Assembly: GCA_004009845.1 (NCBI GenBank)
Contig: RMBW01000075.1
Span: 1-64,000 of the forward strand
Direction: 5' to 3'
Length of the DNA stretch: 64,000 bases
From: Davidsoniella eucalypti
Taxonomy: Eukaryota; Ascomycota; Sordariomycetes; Microascales; Ceratocystidaceae
How positions within the stretch are numbered: position 1 is the stretch's first letter; each line of letters begins with the position of its first letter. Positions 30,701 to 42,900 of this stretch are shown here, piece after piece. The position numbers and the translations under genes are program-made. The notes under the pieces are model-generated. The model was not told where the DNA came from, ran no database searches, and worked only from the letters and a program-made list of their open reading frames with translations.

Positions 30701-33700
30701 GTTTGGTCGTTGAGAGAAAGAGAAGAAAGAGTATGTGTGCTATTGGTAGTAGTTGGGCGTAAGCGAGTATTTCGAGTGGATGTGATCGTTGTGGTAGGCG
30801 ATGACACGATCAAGATTCGGGCAGTTTATGCGATATACAGCCACAGCAAAGCAGCTAGCGACAAGTTCAATAGGGCAAGGAAGACAAGAGGTGCGCCGAG
30901 GAATAGTTCGTAGATAGGCCAGGAAAGGGAAAACCGGGCCGACTATTACGTTCGTTCGGATAGCAAGCCAATATCTAAACAAGAATGCGAGAGGCAAATC
31001 GTTTAGGGCTGGATACAATGACCTTCAATAAGATCTAGGGAGACAGTGCCGTGGGGTAGAATTATCGTGATCCGAGGAGGGGCAAAGGAAAATTTAGTCG
31101 TGCTAAGCAAGTACAAACTAGCTCTCGTAATAACTTCGGGCTTGCAAAAGCGAAGATCGATCTTGGTAGTTCAAAGATTGACGATAAAGGTTATGGTGAA
31201 TTTGGCCCGAGGTAAAGAATTAGATCTGGAGACCAGTTGTAGTCTGGCTGTGTGGTTGCGCCATTCAAAATTGGCCTCATTGGACTACGCACGGTATTAT
31301 CTAGATATTTTGATGCCATGACGTTAAGTGGGGAAAGCCACCAAAAAGTAACTACATTTTTTAACAAAAAGTTTAAGTGCTAACTAGCGATAAGATGAAA
31401 ATTTTCTAGGCATACTGAGATACTACATCCTTTCGTACTGTGCTGCAATACATATATACGCACTGTTACACCACCAGTCACGTCACCTAATATGGGCCGT
31501 GTCTACACAGTGTAATACTTACTATGTCTTCAAACTTTCGCTAGTATATAAAATCGAATCTGACGAAGAAGTATCATTGTCAACTATCCGTAAAATAAAC
31601 TCGAACATTTCTTCTGGCAGCGGGATATTCCATTTGTACTGTTTTGTTGATCGAAATATAGTAAAAGTTACCTATTTTTTTTTGTTCTACGAATCAAGTT
31701 TGGCAGGTTTGCTTTCGGATTTGTTGAAGTTAAGGTTACATCATTATGGCAACGTAACCACACGGGTATATAGCTTCCATACGCTTGGCATCATCATTAA
31801 TCACGAAATCTGGTTATTTTGCCGTCTTGATGAGTCAAGTCCTTTGATATGTATATTCTGGGGGGCTATTGCTACACTAGTACTTCTTTTGTACTATGAT
31901 TAGTAACTCCGACTTGAAAAAAAGAAGAAAAAAAGAAAAGAAAAAAACAAAGCGGTACTTGATAACACTATACATTGACTTTGCTATGGTCTGCCATCAC
32001 AAACATGTATTTTCCCTTTCCACAACTACTATGGCCCTTTTGACTGATCCTGTACGTTGTTATATACGTTGTCATAATAGAATGGGCTCCTGATGGTACT
32101 CGTGGTTGATGTGAGGCAACTAAGGATTCCTCAGGACAAGCTGAAGAAGACAAAAATACAAAGACATGTGTATTAGTACATAGGGAATTAGAACCCTCCT
32201 GTGGCACTAAATGTCGATTAGTTCTTGTTCCGGGTACGAACCATAAATTTCCATACTGAGACCTTATGTACTTTCTGTGAATGTAACGGCGCGGCTACTC
32301 TTAACATTAGATTTTGCTCTTTACGTGGTCACATCTCAACGAATATGGTTATTGATTTGCCAGCGCCCGTTATGAGATGCATGCGGTTTCCTTTTTTTGA
32401 CTATTAGACATAATACAATCGTAAAAGAGGTCGGTCAGGTTAACTGTGAAAGCCTGTGATCTTTATTGGGCGTAAAACAAGATTGACTTAGGTTGCAAGT
32501 AATCATCATATAATAGAAACGTCATACATATTGCACTTAACTAAAAGTGGATGTAGTGTACTATCCCCCTATGTCTCAAAATTTCTAGAACGACACTCCC
32601 TTCTTTATTGTACTCACCGCTTAGTCATTAACACTGCAGTCACAACTGAGCTATATTTATAACCTGGTCAACTTAGCAGAAACACCGAGACGTGGCTATA
32701 AAACGTAGAGGCTCAACAATGCTACTAGTTCTACAATATGTAGTTGTCTGTGCCACTCTTGTATGTACTGGTAGATGCCAGCATTGTTTTGCCGCCTTCG
32801 GCCGTTAGTACCAGTAATATACAGGAGAACACAGCTGAAAGCAAACATTGATAAACATCGATAGCTCGCCGGCTTGTCACGTCTTGGCATAGATGCGAGG
32901 ATATTTTTGATAGATAGGGTGGGCAAAAAGTATCATGTATGTGACTGATAGCAATAAGCAAATATTGCTCTATAATGTTCAATTATATACCCTATCTTTA
33001 TGTGTAAACTTCTACGGTACCATAGAGTGACCTTTTATTGCAGAAGCTTTAACGTAACTTAATTCTAGAGAACGTCGGCTTGCCACTAACATCAAATTTT
33101 GCCTTTGATAAGCATTGCCATCGACGAGAGTTACATTACTTGCATAAGGTCCCATCTGAAGGTAAGCTTCCGCAAGTAAAGCATGTTAGGGTTGCAATAT
33201 CAAGTTGATTGGCGCAAGTTTTGACTAGAAGGAATAGGGCTAGTTACTAAGACGAGTTACGGATCAGGAAACCATAGACGCAACTATGAGAAAGTGGCCA
33301 AAAGTACCTTGGATCTACGAACCAATTTATATGGGCAGACCGGACACTACCTTACTTCACTGCCGTATTCTTGACAATCGTCTTGACGAGAACCCAAACA
33401 ACGGATTAGAGCCTGTGAATGTACCCTGATGGAACCAGTGTTTGCTTCCAAGGTAAAGTATATTTGATATCATAGTTGCGTTTTACGTGATGCCAAGAAC
33501 ACTTGTTTGTATATAAGAGAATCACACCATTTTCAGCAGGCACGAGTACAGGTCATTTGCAAGGAAGTAGCACGCCCTGTTACGTTGGAATTGAGCTTCG
33601 ATAGGACCTGCCGTTGTGCGTACTGATTTCCACTAAGAACGTGACTGTGTTTGACAAAGCTAAATATTTCATCCAAGCCACGATGAGGGTAAGATTAACG

Positions 33701-36630
33701 TTGGTAGTTAGTGCGGTACGCAGAGAAAGAGCGCAGAGGAGCCTAAGCTTCGCTGCGTATACTTACATGTAGAGTCCGCTATTAAGTAGTTGTGTCGGTT
33801 TTGTCTTCAAGGGGTAGAAGCATGGACAGGAATCTATAATCTATAATATATCCAGAGCGTATAAGCAATTTCGTAAAGCAGCTTCTCAACAGACATCAAA
33901 ATCCATGATCCTGTTTCCTTGTTATTAAGTAAGCCTTTACGACGTATGGTGATTTCTTCTCTTTTTTTTTTTTTTGTCACAAGTCCGGAAGCACACACTT
34001 CCCGGAGGATTGGGATTTGTGGAAACAAACTAATAACCATATCTAGACGTTCGAAGGACGGAAAACATACGCTTCTTTGAGAGTTAGCAATATTATCTGT
34101 ACATTCTTAATAAATAGTATGCATACGGTAGTGCGTCCGTAGTCGTCATATAGAGACTGTGCTTCTAAAGCAGAAGTCTAAATACTACAATGATCTCTGC
34201 CAACAGTTCATTCGAATGCACAAAAGTGTTGACCTCTCTATGGACCGTACCGTTTTTTAGGAGTGAATGACACGTATTGGTTTGTTACAAAGATGATGTC
34301 CTAAGAATGTAAATGATGTTGATTCATGCCTGTAGTGTTGCAGAGTCTGTCGTTTAAGCCTGAAGCATCATTTACAAGGGACAGCAAAAACCAACTGGTC
34401 TGGGCATATGTCAACTAGTTTAAAAAGGGAGGCTTGAAATAAAAACAAGGGACAGTGTTGAAATAGTGACATTGAGAGAAGAGAAAGGGAGGAGGCTTTC
34501 AGAAGCTTTATCTCTTGTCTCTTTTCCTAACTCGAAAAGAGAAAAAAGAGAAAAAAACAGTACATATTCCAATGATGATGATGCTTTTATTTATAGTCTC
34601 GGGATTTATCTATGAGCTTCCGGGTTTGGGCCAGTCAATGCATTTTCATACTATCCTTAAAGCTTTGGTACATGCTTTGTTTTGTATGTATAGTGGAGTA
34701 GGATATGACAAGTATGATAGGGTTATGCACATGCTTTTCTAGCTAAACCCGTCGCGCGGCCTTCAGGGGGATAACGGCTCACGATTGATCAGGGAGATGG
34801 TGTTCTTGCGCAGGAGCGACATCTGAAGCATTCCAGAACAATAGCTTTCTGGTGGGTAGCTGAAATTCATTCGGAGGCTGTAGTCTCCCTTGCTCGACTT
34901 GACAGTCTTCTCCCACATTCTCCCGCAATAAGCGATTGATTAGCCTGAAACCCGACCTACCAAATCGGATAGAGTAGCCCCGCTTTGTCTTGTCAACTTG
35001 ACAACGGAACTTCTGTAAACGATAAAAATGTAGAAAACGAACAAGAACTAGCCTATGACAGCCTGCCATTGCTTAACCTATGTATCTATCAGTGAGGCAT
35101 AGACATAGCAAATAAAAGTTCCGAGCAAAGCCACTCTTCGTTACATTGGCCTAATCGGGGCTATATGGCCAGGCACATATACATGTGTGTACTGTGTTTG
35201 CTACCTCCCTTTTCTGAGCAATATTTTAAGCTGTAGTGGCAACGAGCAAACTGGACTCATTTGAAAAGACAAGCATTACACGTACGTACACATGTATTTT
35301 GCAGCTTTTGCCTGTAGCGTCATGGCTTTTTTTGATCGTGATTCGATGTGAAGTCATGTAACCTAACGGTACTGTGATTATTATATCCTTTCTCAGTCTC
35401 TCGCTTGGCTTTGTTTGTTGTTCTGTTCTCTCGGTGCTGAGATTTCTTACTTGGCTTGGGCTAACCGAGTCTCCCTGTCTCTCCTCTGTTACCGTGCCTT
35501 CTCTTCGGGGTCCTTCTTTTTTCCTTCTCTTTACTCTCTGGCTTAGCAAGCGAAAATCAACAAAACAACACAAACTTCAGGGTCGCTATGGGAAGGGAGA
35601 AGACGACGCTAATTCTATGCGACAGCCCGTAGTTCGAGAAGAACGGAGAGGGATCCAACTACATAATGCGAGCATGAAATAGTGCATAATTGCACTTTGT
35701 ATGAATCCGGAATTCTGGGAAGAACCAAGTACCTGGTGAGCGCCATAGTTTATATCCGGAAGGTAGTAGCGTCTATATGATGTAACATATGGCATATTCG
35801 ACCCTTTAGTATCGTAGGCAATACTAGTTGTTTTATTAATTCTATGTCAGTAGTCAGTAATCCGCAAAACTCAAAGCCAAACGATACGGAAAGGGTTGAA
35901 CCGCGTTATAGTTACTTGTTAGGGTTTGCAAACAGCCTGTTTAATTTCGACTGGAAGCAGTTACTTGCTGGATGCTTTTTGGCCCCCTTCAGTACTCCAG
36001 TCATGCAGATGAGGTCATTATGGTTGCGCCTCCCGTCTTGGCTGTGGCAAACAAAGACACAGAGTCAGCCACAGGTACAGAAACACTGATCCGCTAGGCA
36101 TTTGACGATGCTGCTATGTATGTCTTGAAGACAAACAGGAAATGATCTGCTGGCTACTGTAAATCTGGGAGTATAATCTCCCATAGTACTGAGACTGGCT
36201 TATCTTTCGTCCTAATATGCGGGACTCTCATACACGTATATACCTGACGAAGAATTCAAGTTACATCCCATTAGCCAGATATCGTGAATCACGGCTCGAA
36301 GCGACCGGCGAACACGGATAGTTGTTGGTCCCAGTCTATTGACTTTATGAATTTTACGTCGTGAAAGCTCTCCATTTCTGGGCTTAGAACGGCACTTGAT
36401 AATAAGCTCGCTTGTCACTCGGTCAAAGTTGTTAGCCATCCCGGGTATCACCACATACAGATACGACGCCATGGGCAAGCCAAGGCAACACGCGAGTCTA
36501 AATCTTGACTTTCTGCTACCCTGAACCCTATTTCTTGGCCCTGTACAAGAGATCTTTTGGCGAGATACCGCGAGGTGGATCTTGTGTACAAGGGAACCTA
36601 GGACTATATATGTAAGTTGATCAAGGGCAG

Positions 36631-36651
36631 AAAAAAAAAAAAAAAAAAAAA
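36631..36651. repeat. Poly(A) run, 21 nt
   Basis: A run of 21 A residues inside the gene-free region. It could be a retroposon tail relic, but I find no matching upstream element or target duplication. Confidence 0.8.
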
Positions 36652-39090
36652 TAACAATCTTCTATTTATCTACTTCGGACAACTCGTTGAAAGCGGAAAC
36701 CAAGGAAGATGCGATGGCCAGACTTGAACAGTAGAAAGCAGAGAAGCAGCCGCTGAATCGGGCTATGCTGATGACGACAAGTCAAAGCTGCTTCTCAAGT
36801 AAGCAACACAGCAGAGCATTTTTGAGGCGCTAGACGCTAGAGCCGCCACCAGGCTCTTAGTATTTGCAGCAATAGCCAGAACCTGAGCCCGATGACCTGC
36901 ATCGTACTGGTTGACGTATCTCTTGGTCCGTATTATCTAATTATCTGTATCTTGGACACTGTAGCGTCGCGCCTTAGTCTTTATAGACATTGGCTTAACA
37001 TGGCTAGGACCACATGTCTTTTTCTTTTCTCTTCGTGCTGCCTGCTGAGACTCCTCAATTTTCACATCACATTGCGGGTTTTCTCCATATGAAGACTAAC
37101 GTCGGGACAAATCAGGGGGAACTCGCTGACACTATACTGGAAGGACCACAAACCTAAAATTCAGCAGTGCCTCAGCTCCCAATATTCGTAATAGGAAGGA
37201 AAACATGGCAGACTGGTCTATTTGATAAGCCATGTCTATGATAGTAGTAGCGAGCACTTGGATAGCAGTGGCTGTGATAAAACCTTGTCGTAGAATCTGG
37301 TCTTGTGCCGATCATAGATTGGATCGAAGCCTATGAGATGGCAAGGCCTTCTACGGCTCATCATTCTAGCTCAGAAGTCCAACCCTATAGCCAACTTGCC
37401 AGCCGACAAGACCGTCTACGGCACAAATGCGGCATCTTCAGCGTCGATCACCGTCCTGTTGCAGCAGGTGTGTTTGATAATACGAAATGAGCTTTTGGAT
37501 TTGGGCAGTAGCCACAGCCAGTCGTTATCTATCCATACCAGTAGGGTCTTGAGAGAGCGTTGACAAGAATGAAAAACAGCTTTTATTTTTATTTTTAAGA
37601 AACAGGGTCAAGGGAACGTCAGTGTACATCTGTAGATCCAAAAAAGGGAAAAGACTCTGAATTGGACGCTTGGTCTTTTTGGCATCTTGGATTTTGATAC
37701 AGCCTGAGTATTTGCTGATGGAAGACTACGACAGCCTAAGCTTTGCAGCGGCTCAACGAGTGAATCTAGAACACAACGGAGAGCAACAGAGCGTGGATTC
37801 TGCTTCGTTTTCTGCCTTGCTTGACATGACGGTCTCGTTGCCGCCGTGAAGCAAATCAGAGTAGAGAGACTGTACGGCGGCCTGTCATGTTAGTGGTCTT
37901 TTTATTCATCTTATATCTAATTCATTTTTATCAAGGCGGAAATAGAGCTCTAATACTTAATGTCATTCCTGTTCTCTCTTCTTGAGCCGTGGCCTAGCCT
38001 ATCTTGGCAATAGGATTTCGTAGCTCCTCACTTCTTTTCTTTCTGTGCGCACGCCCCTCCAACCACATAGTAAGAAACTTATGGCCACCACCGACCTCAG
38101 CTGGTTTCCTCACAGCACCTCGTTCTGCTCTCTGCACGGAAAACAAGAGAGGGAGCCAGGTGTGAGAGAGCCTACGCCGGACCGAGACTGGCTGTCTGCA
38201 GTGCTGAATGACACAAGATGTTGATACGGCTTTGAACGCAGTAGAGCAGCACAACCGAGAAGCTGCAGCGGAAGGGGAACTGAGGAATCGGAACGGCTGG
38301 GCCAGCCTCACCTCAGACTTAGACAATGTCTAATCTGGACTCGAAACGGGCGCTTCTCCGGTTCCTTGTTGAAGCCTAGCATCTCGACTGTCGGTTTCTG
38401 GATTTGGCAGTTCAAATCTGGTGGTGACAAACACTTGATGAAGACTTCGAGACCATAGAGAGAGATTAACGACACCCCCTGTACCCTTGCATCCATATCT
38501 GTATAGCTTATTTTGTGTAAGTGGTCCCGTGAAATGGAACCACCAAATTCTAGGCAGCAAACACCCAAGAACAGACATAGCAAACAGCCAAGGCCTTCTC
38601 TTGCGCCAGAAGAGTTCCCTTTTCACGAAGCCCAGAAAGGGCACATGGATATGTTGGCAGAGGCCAAAGGGAAGAAGGAGAATGGGCCGAGCAAGATAGG
38701 CTGGTTTTCGTCCAACAAGCCTGCCTGATCGAGCTCGGTCCGGCACGCAACTGGCCAGGACTATGACAGACTCAACACGTCTGCACCCCCCCCTCCCCTT
38801 TCCCTTTCCCCAGCTAGATGAGCAAGAATAGAGTTTTGATATCTCGACCAGTGCCATAGTTGCCAGAGCCGAGGCCGTCAAGGAGTCCTCCCGCTCTCTC
38901 TAGGGAGAATATGCTTTTTTTTGTTTTTGTTTTGCGTTGCATCGCCTGCTCTTTGTCCTTTTTGTCTCGGTGCCGCTGTAGTACGTAGAGAGGCATGGCA
39001 TAGTCGAGCCAAAGTGAGAATGAGGTTAGTCTAGGCAAGGTAGAGAGGGGGGGGGGGGCAAGGCCCTTCGATGTTAGTCGGCCAACTTGG

Positions 39091-39097
39091 TATAAAG
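39091..39097 (+). promoter_or_regulatory. Probable TATA box of the Pls-like synthetase gene
   Basis: TATAAAG lies about 850 bases before the chosen start codon. It is followed by CT-rich sequence, including a perfect TC repeat, that would form a long 5' leader. Assignment is by position and composition only. Confidence 0.4.
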
Positions 39098-39293
39098 CTG
39101 GGACATCTCTGCCATATATTGGCTCTTGATATCTTCATCTTGGAGCATCAACAGTAAGCAAAGTCTTCAGCTGAGCCATCATCGTCACAGTTCTTCTGAC
39201 CTGACCAAAAGGCACTCAAGCTCCACCTCGTTCTCTTCCTTGACCGAGAACGCTACGCTCTTTATTCTTTTGAAGTTTTAGGCTACTCTGTGC

Positions 39294-39300
<7 letters not shown>

Positions 39301-39328
<28 letters not shown>
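39301..39328 (+). repeat. (TC)14 microsatellite in putative leader
   Basis: Fourteen perfect TC units within the pyrimidine-rich putative leader of the synthetase gene. Such tracts are often length-variable and can affect promoter activity in fungi; effect here unknown. Confidence 0.85.
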
Positions 39329-39330
<2 letters not shown>

Positions 39331-39939
39331 GTCTAGGCTCTGTCTTACGACCAATCCGAAATCAACCGCACACCCCGGGCGTCGCTACCGTCCAAAGCCA
39401 GCTGCAGCCGTCCAAGCACCTGCAGCCAAGAAAAGCCACTTGTGTAGTCGCGGTATAACAAACCGCCGCTGACAGAATATACATACCGCCGAGTCTAGTT
39501 AGGTTAGTGTTTAGCTCCGTTTTGCGTGTTAGCCCCCCGAAGGAGCACTTCCCAGCTCCATCGAACGCTACTGGACATGTCCCATCCAGATCTACCTGAA
39601 GTGCGAACCTCCATGCTAACATCCCGAGTCGCAGGACCCTCAGCATCTATAATAAGAAGCTTGGTCCCGCTAGCCATTCTCTTTCGGTCTTGCTCTGGCC
39701 ATCAGCTTCATTGCAGAACCCAAAGGTCTTCTTGTGTTTCGACAAGACCTTGCCACCGATCTCATATCGTCACCACCTAATACTTCTTCTGCCGCCAGAC
39801 ATCTCTTGGCTTATACCATAACCTCTAATCCACGCCCACCCCGCTGCCGTTGATTTGCTCTTCTTCCACTGCTGGTCTTAGGTCGAGAGCTCACTCCTCG
39901 TCTTTGCGTTCTTTGCTTTCCCAACTGCACATCCCTATC

Positions 39940-42900
39940 ATGACATCCCCGGCACAAGACAGTGCCGTGGCAGTCGAGGCAGCCATGCTTGCATTGGCTC
40001 CAGACAGCTACGACCTCGCCCAGGCCGTCACCGCCTACGCAGACTTCCACAAGCTCATGGCAAACACACCTCCCGCTTCTCTCCCACATGCCGTCTCTGT
40101 CCTGCGTACCTACGGCAAGCTGTTCACTCGCCTGCCAGAAAAGGAAAAGGACCGCATTGTGGGCATAAAGGCGGACGACGCCGTCAAACGCTCTCACAAG
40201 GCCCTGATTGCCAACATGCACGCCGGCTACCAAAACTTTGGAGAGCTGATTGAGGATTCCGACAAGCCGGCGCTGTACTTGCCCGATGCGTCGGCAAGCG
40301 TTAGCCACGCCGCCCTCCGCCGCTTCATCACCAACTTCACACTGTCGGTCCCCCACGAGGGCACGGAGCGCCACATCGTTGCCGTCTCCGTGCAGAACGG
40401 CCCGATTCTGGCTGCGTCGGCCATGGCCGTGTCGAGCAACTACATCTGCGCGCCCATCAACATCGCCGTCGGCACCCAGCAGTACATTGCCGACGTGAGG
40501 CAGGCCCAGGCCAAGGTCATCCTGACCACGCACGAAGTCGCCGAGAAGCTTGCCATGTCGCAATGGGCTCCGGCCGAGGGCGTTGCCGTGTACTACATCG
40601 ATCTCGACTACACCAGCAACGGCGGCCAGTTCACCATCACCAACGCCGACGGCATCGAGATCCCGCAGGACGGCGGCTCGCGGTCGCCCAGCAGGGGCGA
40701 GGACATCTCGCTGATGCTCTTCACGAGCGGCACCTCCGGCACCAAGAAGCGTGTGCCGTTGACCATGCACATGCTGATCCACGGCGCCCTGCTCGTCATC
40801 GACAGCTGGGGCCTCTCCAAGACCGACATCTGCCTCAACATGATGCCGCTGTTCCACGTTGGTGGTCTGCTGCGTAACATCTTTGCCCCGGTGCTTGCCG
40901 GCGGTTCGTCCGTCTGCTGCCCGGCCTTTGACGCCGACCTCTTCTGGTCCGTCGTCGACCGGCTGTCGCCCACCTGGTACTACGCCTCGCCCACCATGCA
41001 CGACCTGATCGTCAAGGCCCTGCCTAGCGAGGAGGCTCTGGCCAAGAGCCGCTTCCGCCTGATTTGCAACGCCGCTGGCGGCCTGCTTCCCACTCTGGCT
41101 GCCGAGCTGCAGAACAAGTTCAAGTGCACCATTCTGCCTAGCTATGGTATGACTGAGTGCATGCCCATCTCCACGCCTCCTCTCTCTTACAAGCTGGAGC
41201 GCGAGGGTACGTCGGGCATCAGCACTGGCCCGGAGCTGGCCATTCTGGACTCTAACGGCAACAGGCTTGCCAGCGGCGAGCACGGGTACATCAGCGTCCG
41301 TGCCGACCCTGTCTTCGGAGGCTACCTTTGTGCCGACGGAACAGTTGACCGCTCGCCCTTCAACGACAAGGGCTGGTTTGACACGGGCGATATGGGCCAT
41401 ATGGACGCCGACGGTTACCTGTACGTCACTGGCCGTAGCAAGGAGGTTATCAACCGCGGTGGTGAAATCATCTCGCCCTTTGAGGTCGAGGATGCCATCG
41501 CCTCTGCTGCCCAGAGCCCAGACTCTCCCATCTACGGCCGTGTCAAGGGCTCTCTGGCCTTCTCGATGCCCCACGACGTCCTCCAGGAGGTCGTTGGTGT
41601 TGTGCTTGTGACACCGCCGGGCCAGCACCGTGTCGATCTCAAGGTTCTGCAAAGTGCTCTGACTTCGTCGCTGCATAGCGCCAAGTGGCCCTTCATGATC
41701 GTGTACATGAGCGCCCTGCCCAAGAGCAACAACAAGATCATGCGTATCAGAATTGCCCAGCGTATGAACCTGCCCACGGTCTCGGACAGCACGCCCTACA
41801 TGGAGCGTCACTGGGAGGGCGACTGCCCGCCTGACAACACTCCTCTGTCTGTTGACATTGTTGGCCGCCAATGCAAGGTTGACCTCGAAGTCGTCGAGGC
41901 GGCCATGCGTGACATCATCCCCGATGCTCACCACGTCGATATCTACTCGCGCTACAACCCTGACCGGGGCGCCGTCGAGACAGTCTTGGCTCCCGCGTCA
42001 CCAACTTCGCCGTACTGGCCACAGCCCTCTGGCTCGTCGTCGTCTGGCTCGACCACATCCGAGAAGACATACTTTGATGCTACCCGTCCTTCGCTGACCC
42101 GCCTCTCCTCGACCATGAGCTTCAGCCTGATGAGCCGCGTGCACAACTACATGGTGCCGCATCACATGCACACGCTCGACTCCCCTCTACCCCGTACCGA
42201 GGACTCCTCATACATCGACGAGAAGTCTCTGTTCAAGATGCTCAAGGCCATCAGCGAGAAGAAAGAGGCCGAGCTGCGATCCAACACGCAGGGCCAGGTC
42301 GTTGCCATCATGGCTGAGGTCATGGACTGCAGCACCGACAAGATCAACCCCAAGCAGCCCTTCTACCAACAGGGCGTGGACTCGCTGCTTGTTGGTCAGC
42401 TAGCGTCCCGGCTTCGCTCGGAGTTCAAGGTCCCTATCGCCTCGACTGTTCTGTACGAGGGAGCTTCGGCTTATGATCTTGGCAAGCTGATCGATGACTT
42501 GCTAAGCGACGGGAGCAGCTTCGAGAATGTCCCCAACGCTCCTCTACCCCAGCCGAGCCGCACATACTCATCGACCAACGTCTTCCTCTTGGCTGCTCAG
42601 CTGGCTCCTCTCTGCATTCTATACCCCCTTCGCCGCGCCTTGCAGTGGTCGATCTTCTTGTACTTTCTCTCCGGTACCGAGGTCTGGGACACCAACCAGA
42701 GTACGGTTGGTCGTCTGTTCAACCTGACTCTCTGCATCAGCGCCTCTCAGGCTGTCATGTACGTGACAATGCCCTTCTTCGGTATCATCACCAAGTGGGC
42801 TCTCATCGGCCGCTACCGCGAGGGCCTGTACCCGATGTGGGGGTCCTACCACACGCGATGGTGGCTTGCTCAGAAGACTATCGCCGTCTGTGGCCGTGGT

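Larger units (their letters stand above)
30701..39939. other. Gene-free AT-rich region, 9.2 kb
   Basis: I find no supportable gene in this long stretch. Frames are short, stop codons are dense, and the sequence is clearly AT-richer than the genes around it from about 31.3 to 37.9 kb. It holds a 21-base A run (36631-36651). From about 38 kb the composition shifts and the promoter of the large synthetase gene begins (TATA at 39091, TC repeat at 39301). One 50-codon minus-strand frame near 34780-34940 reads protein-like but is unrecognised. I see no terminal repeats or transposase motifs, though decayed, RIP-mutated elements could look like this. Confidence 0.6.

Noticed and set aside
38330..38881. 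183-codon minus-strand frame upstream of the synthetase
   Set aside because: No recognisable motif and unusual composition; overlapping plus-strand frames are equally long, suggesting a local lack of stops only.
39811..41934. 707-codon open frame on the minus strand
   Set aside because: It mirrors the GC-rich synthetase gene; its His/Val/Arg-rich composition has no domain, and the + strand has all adenylation motifs. A shadow frame.
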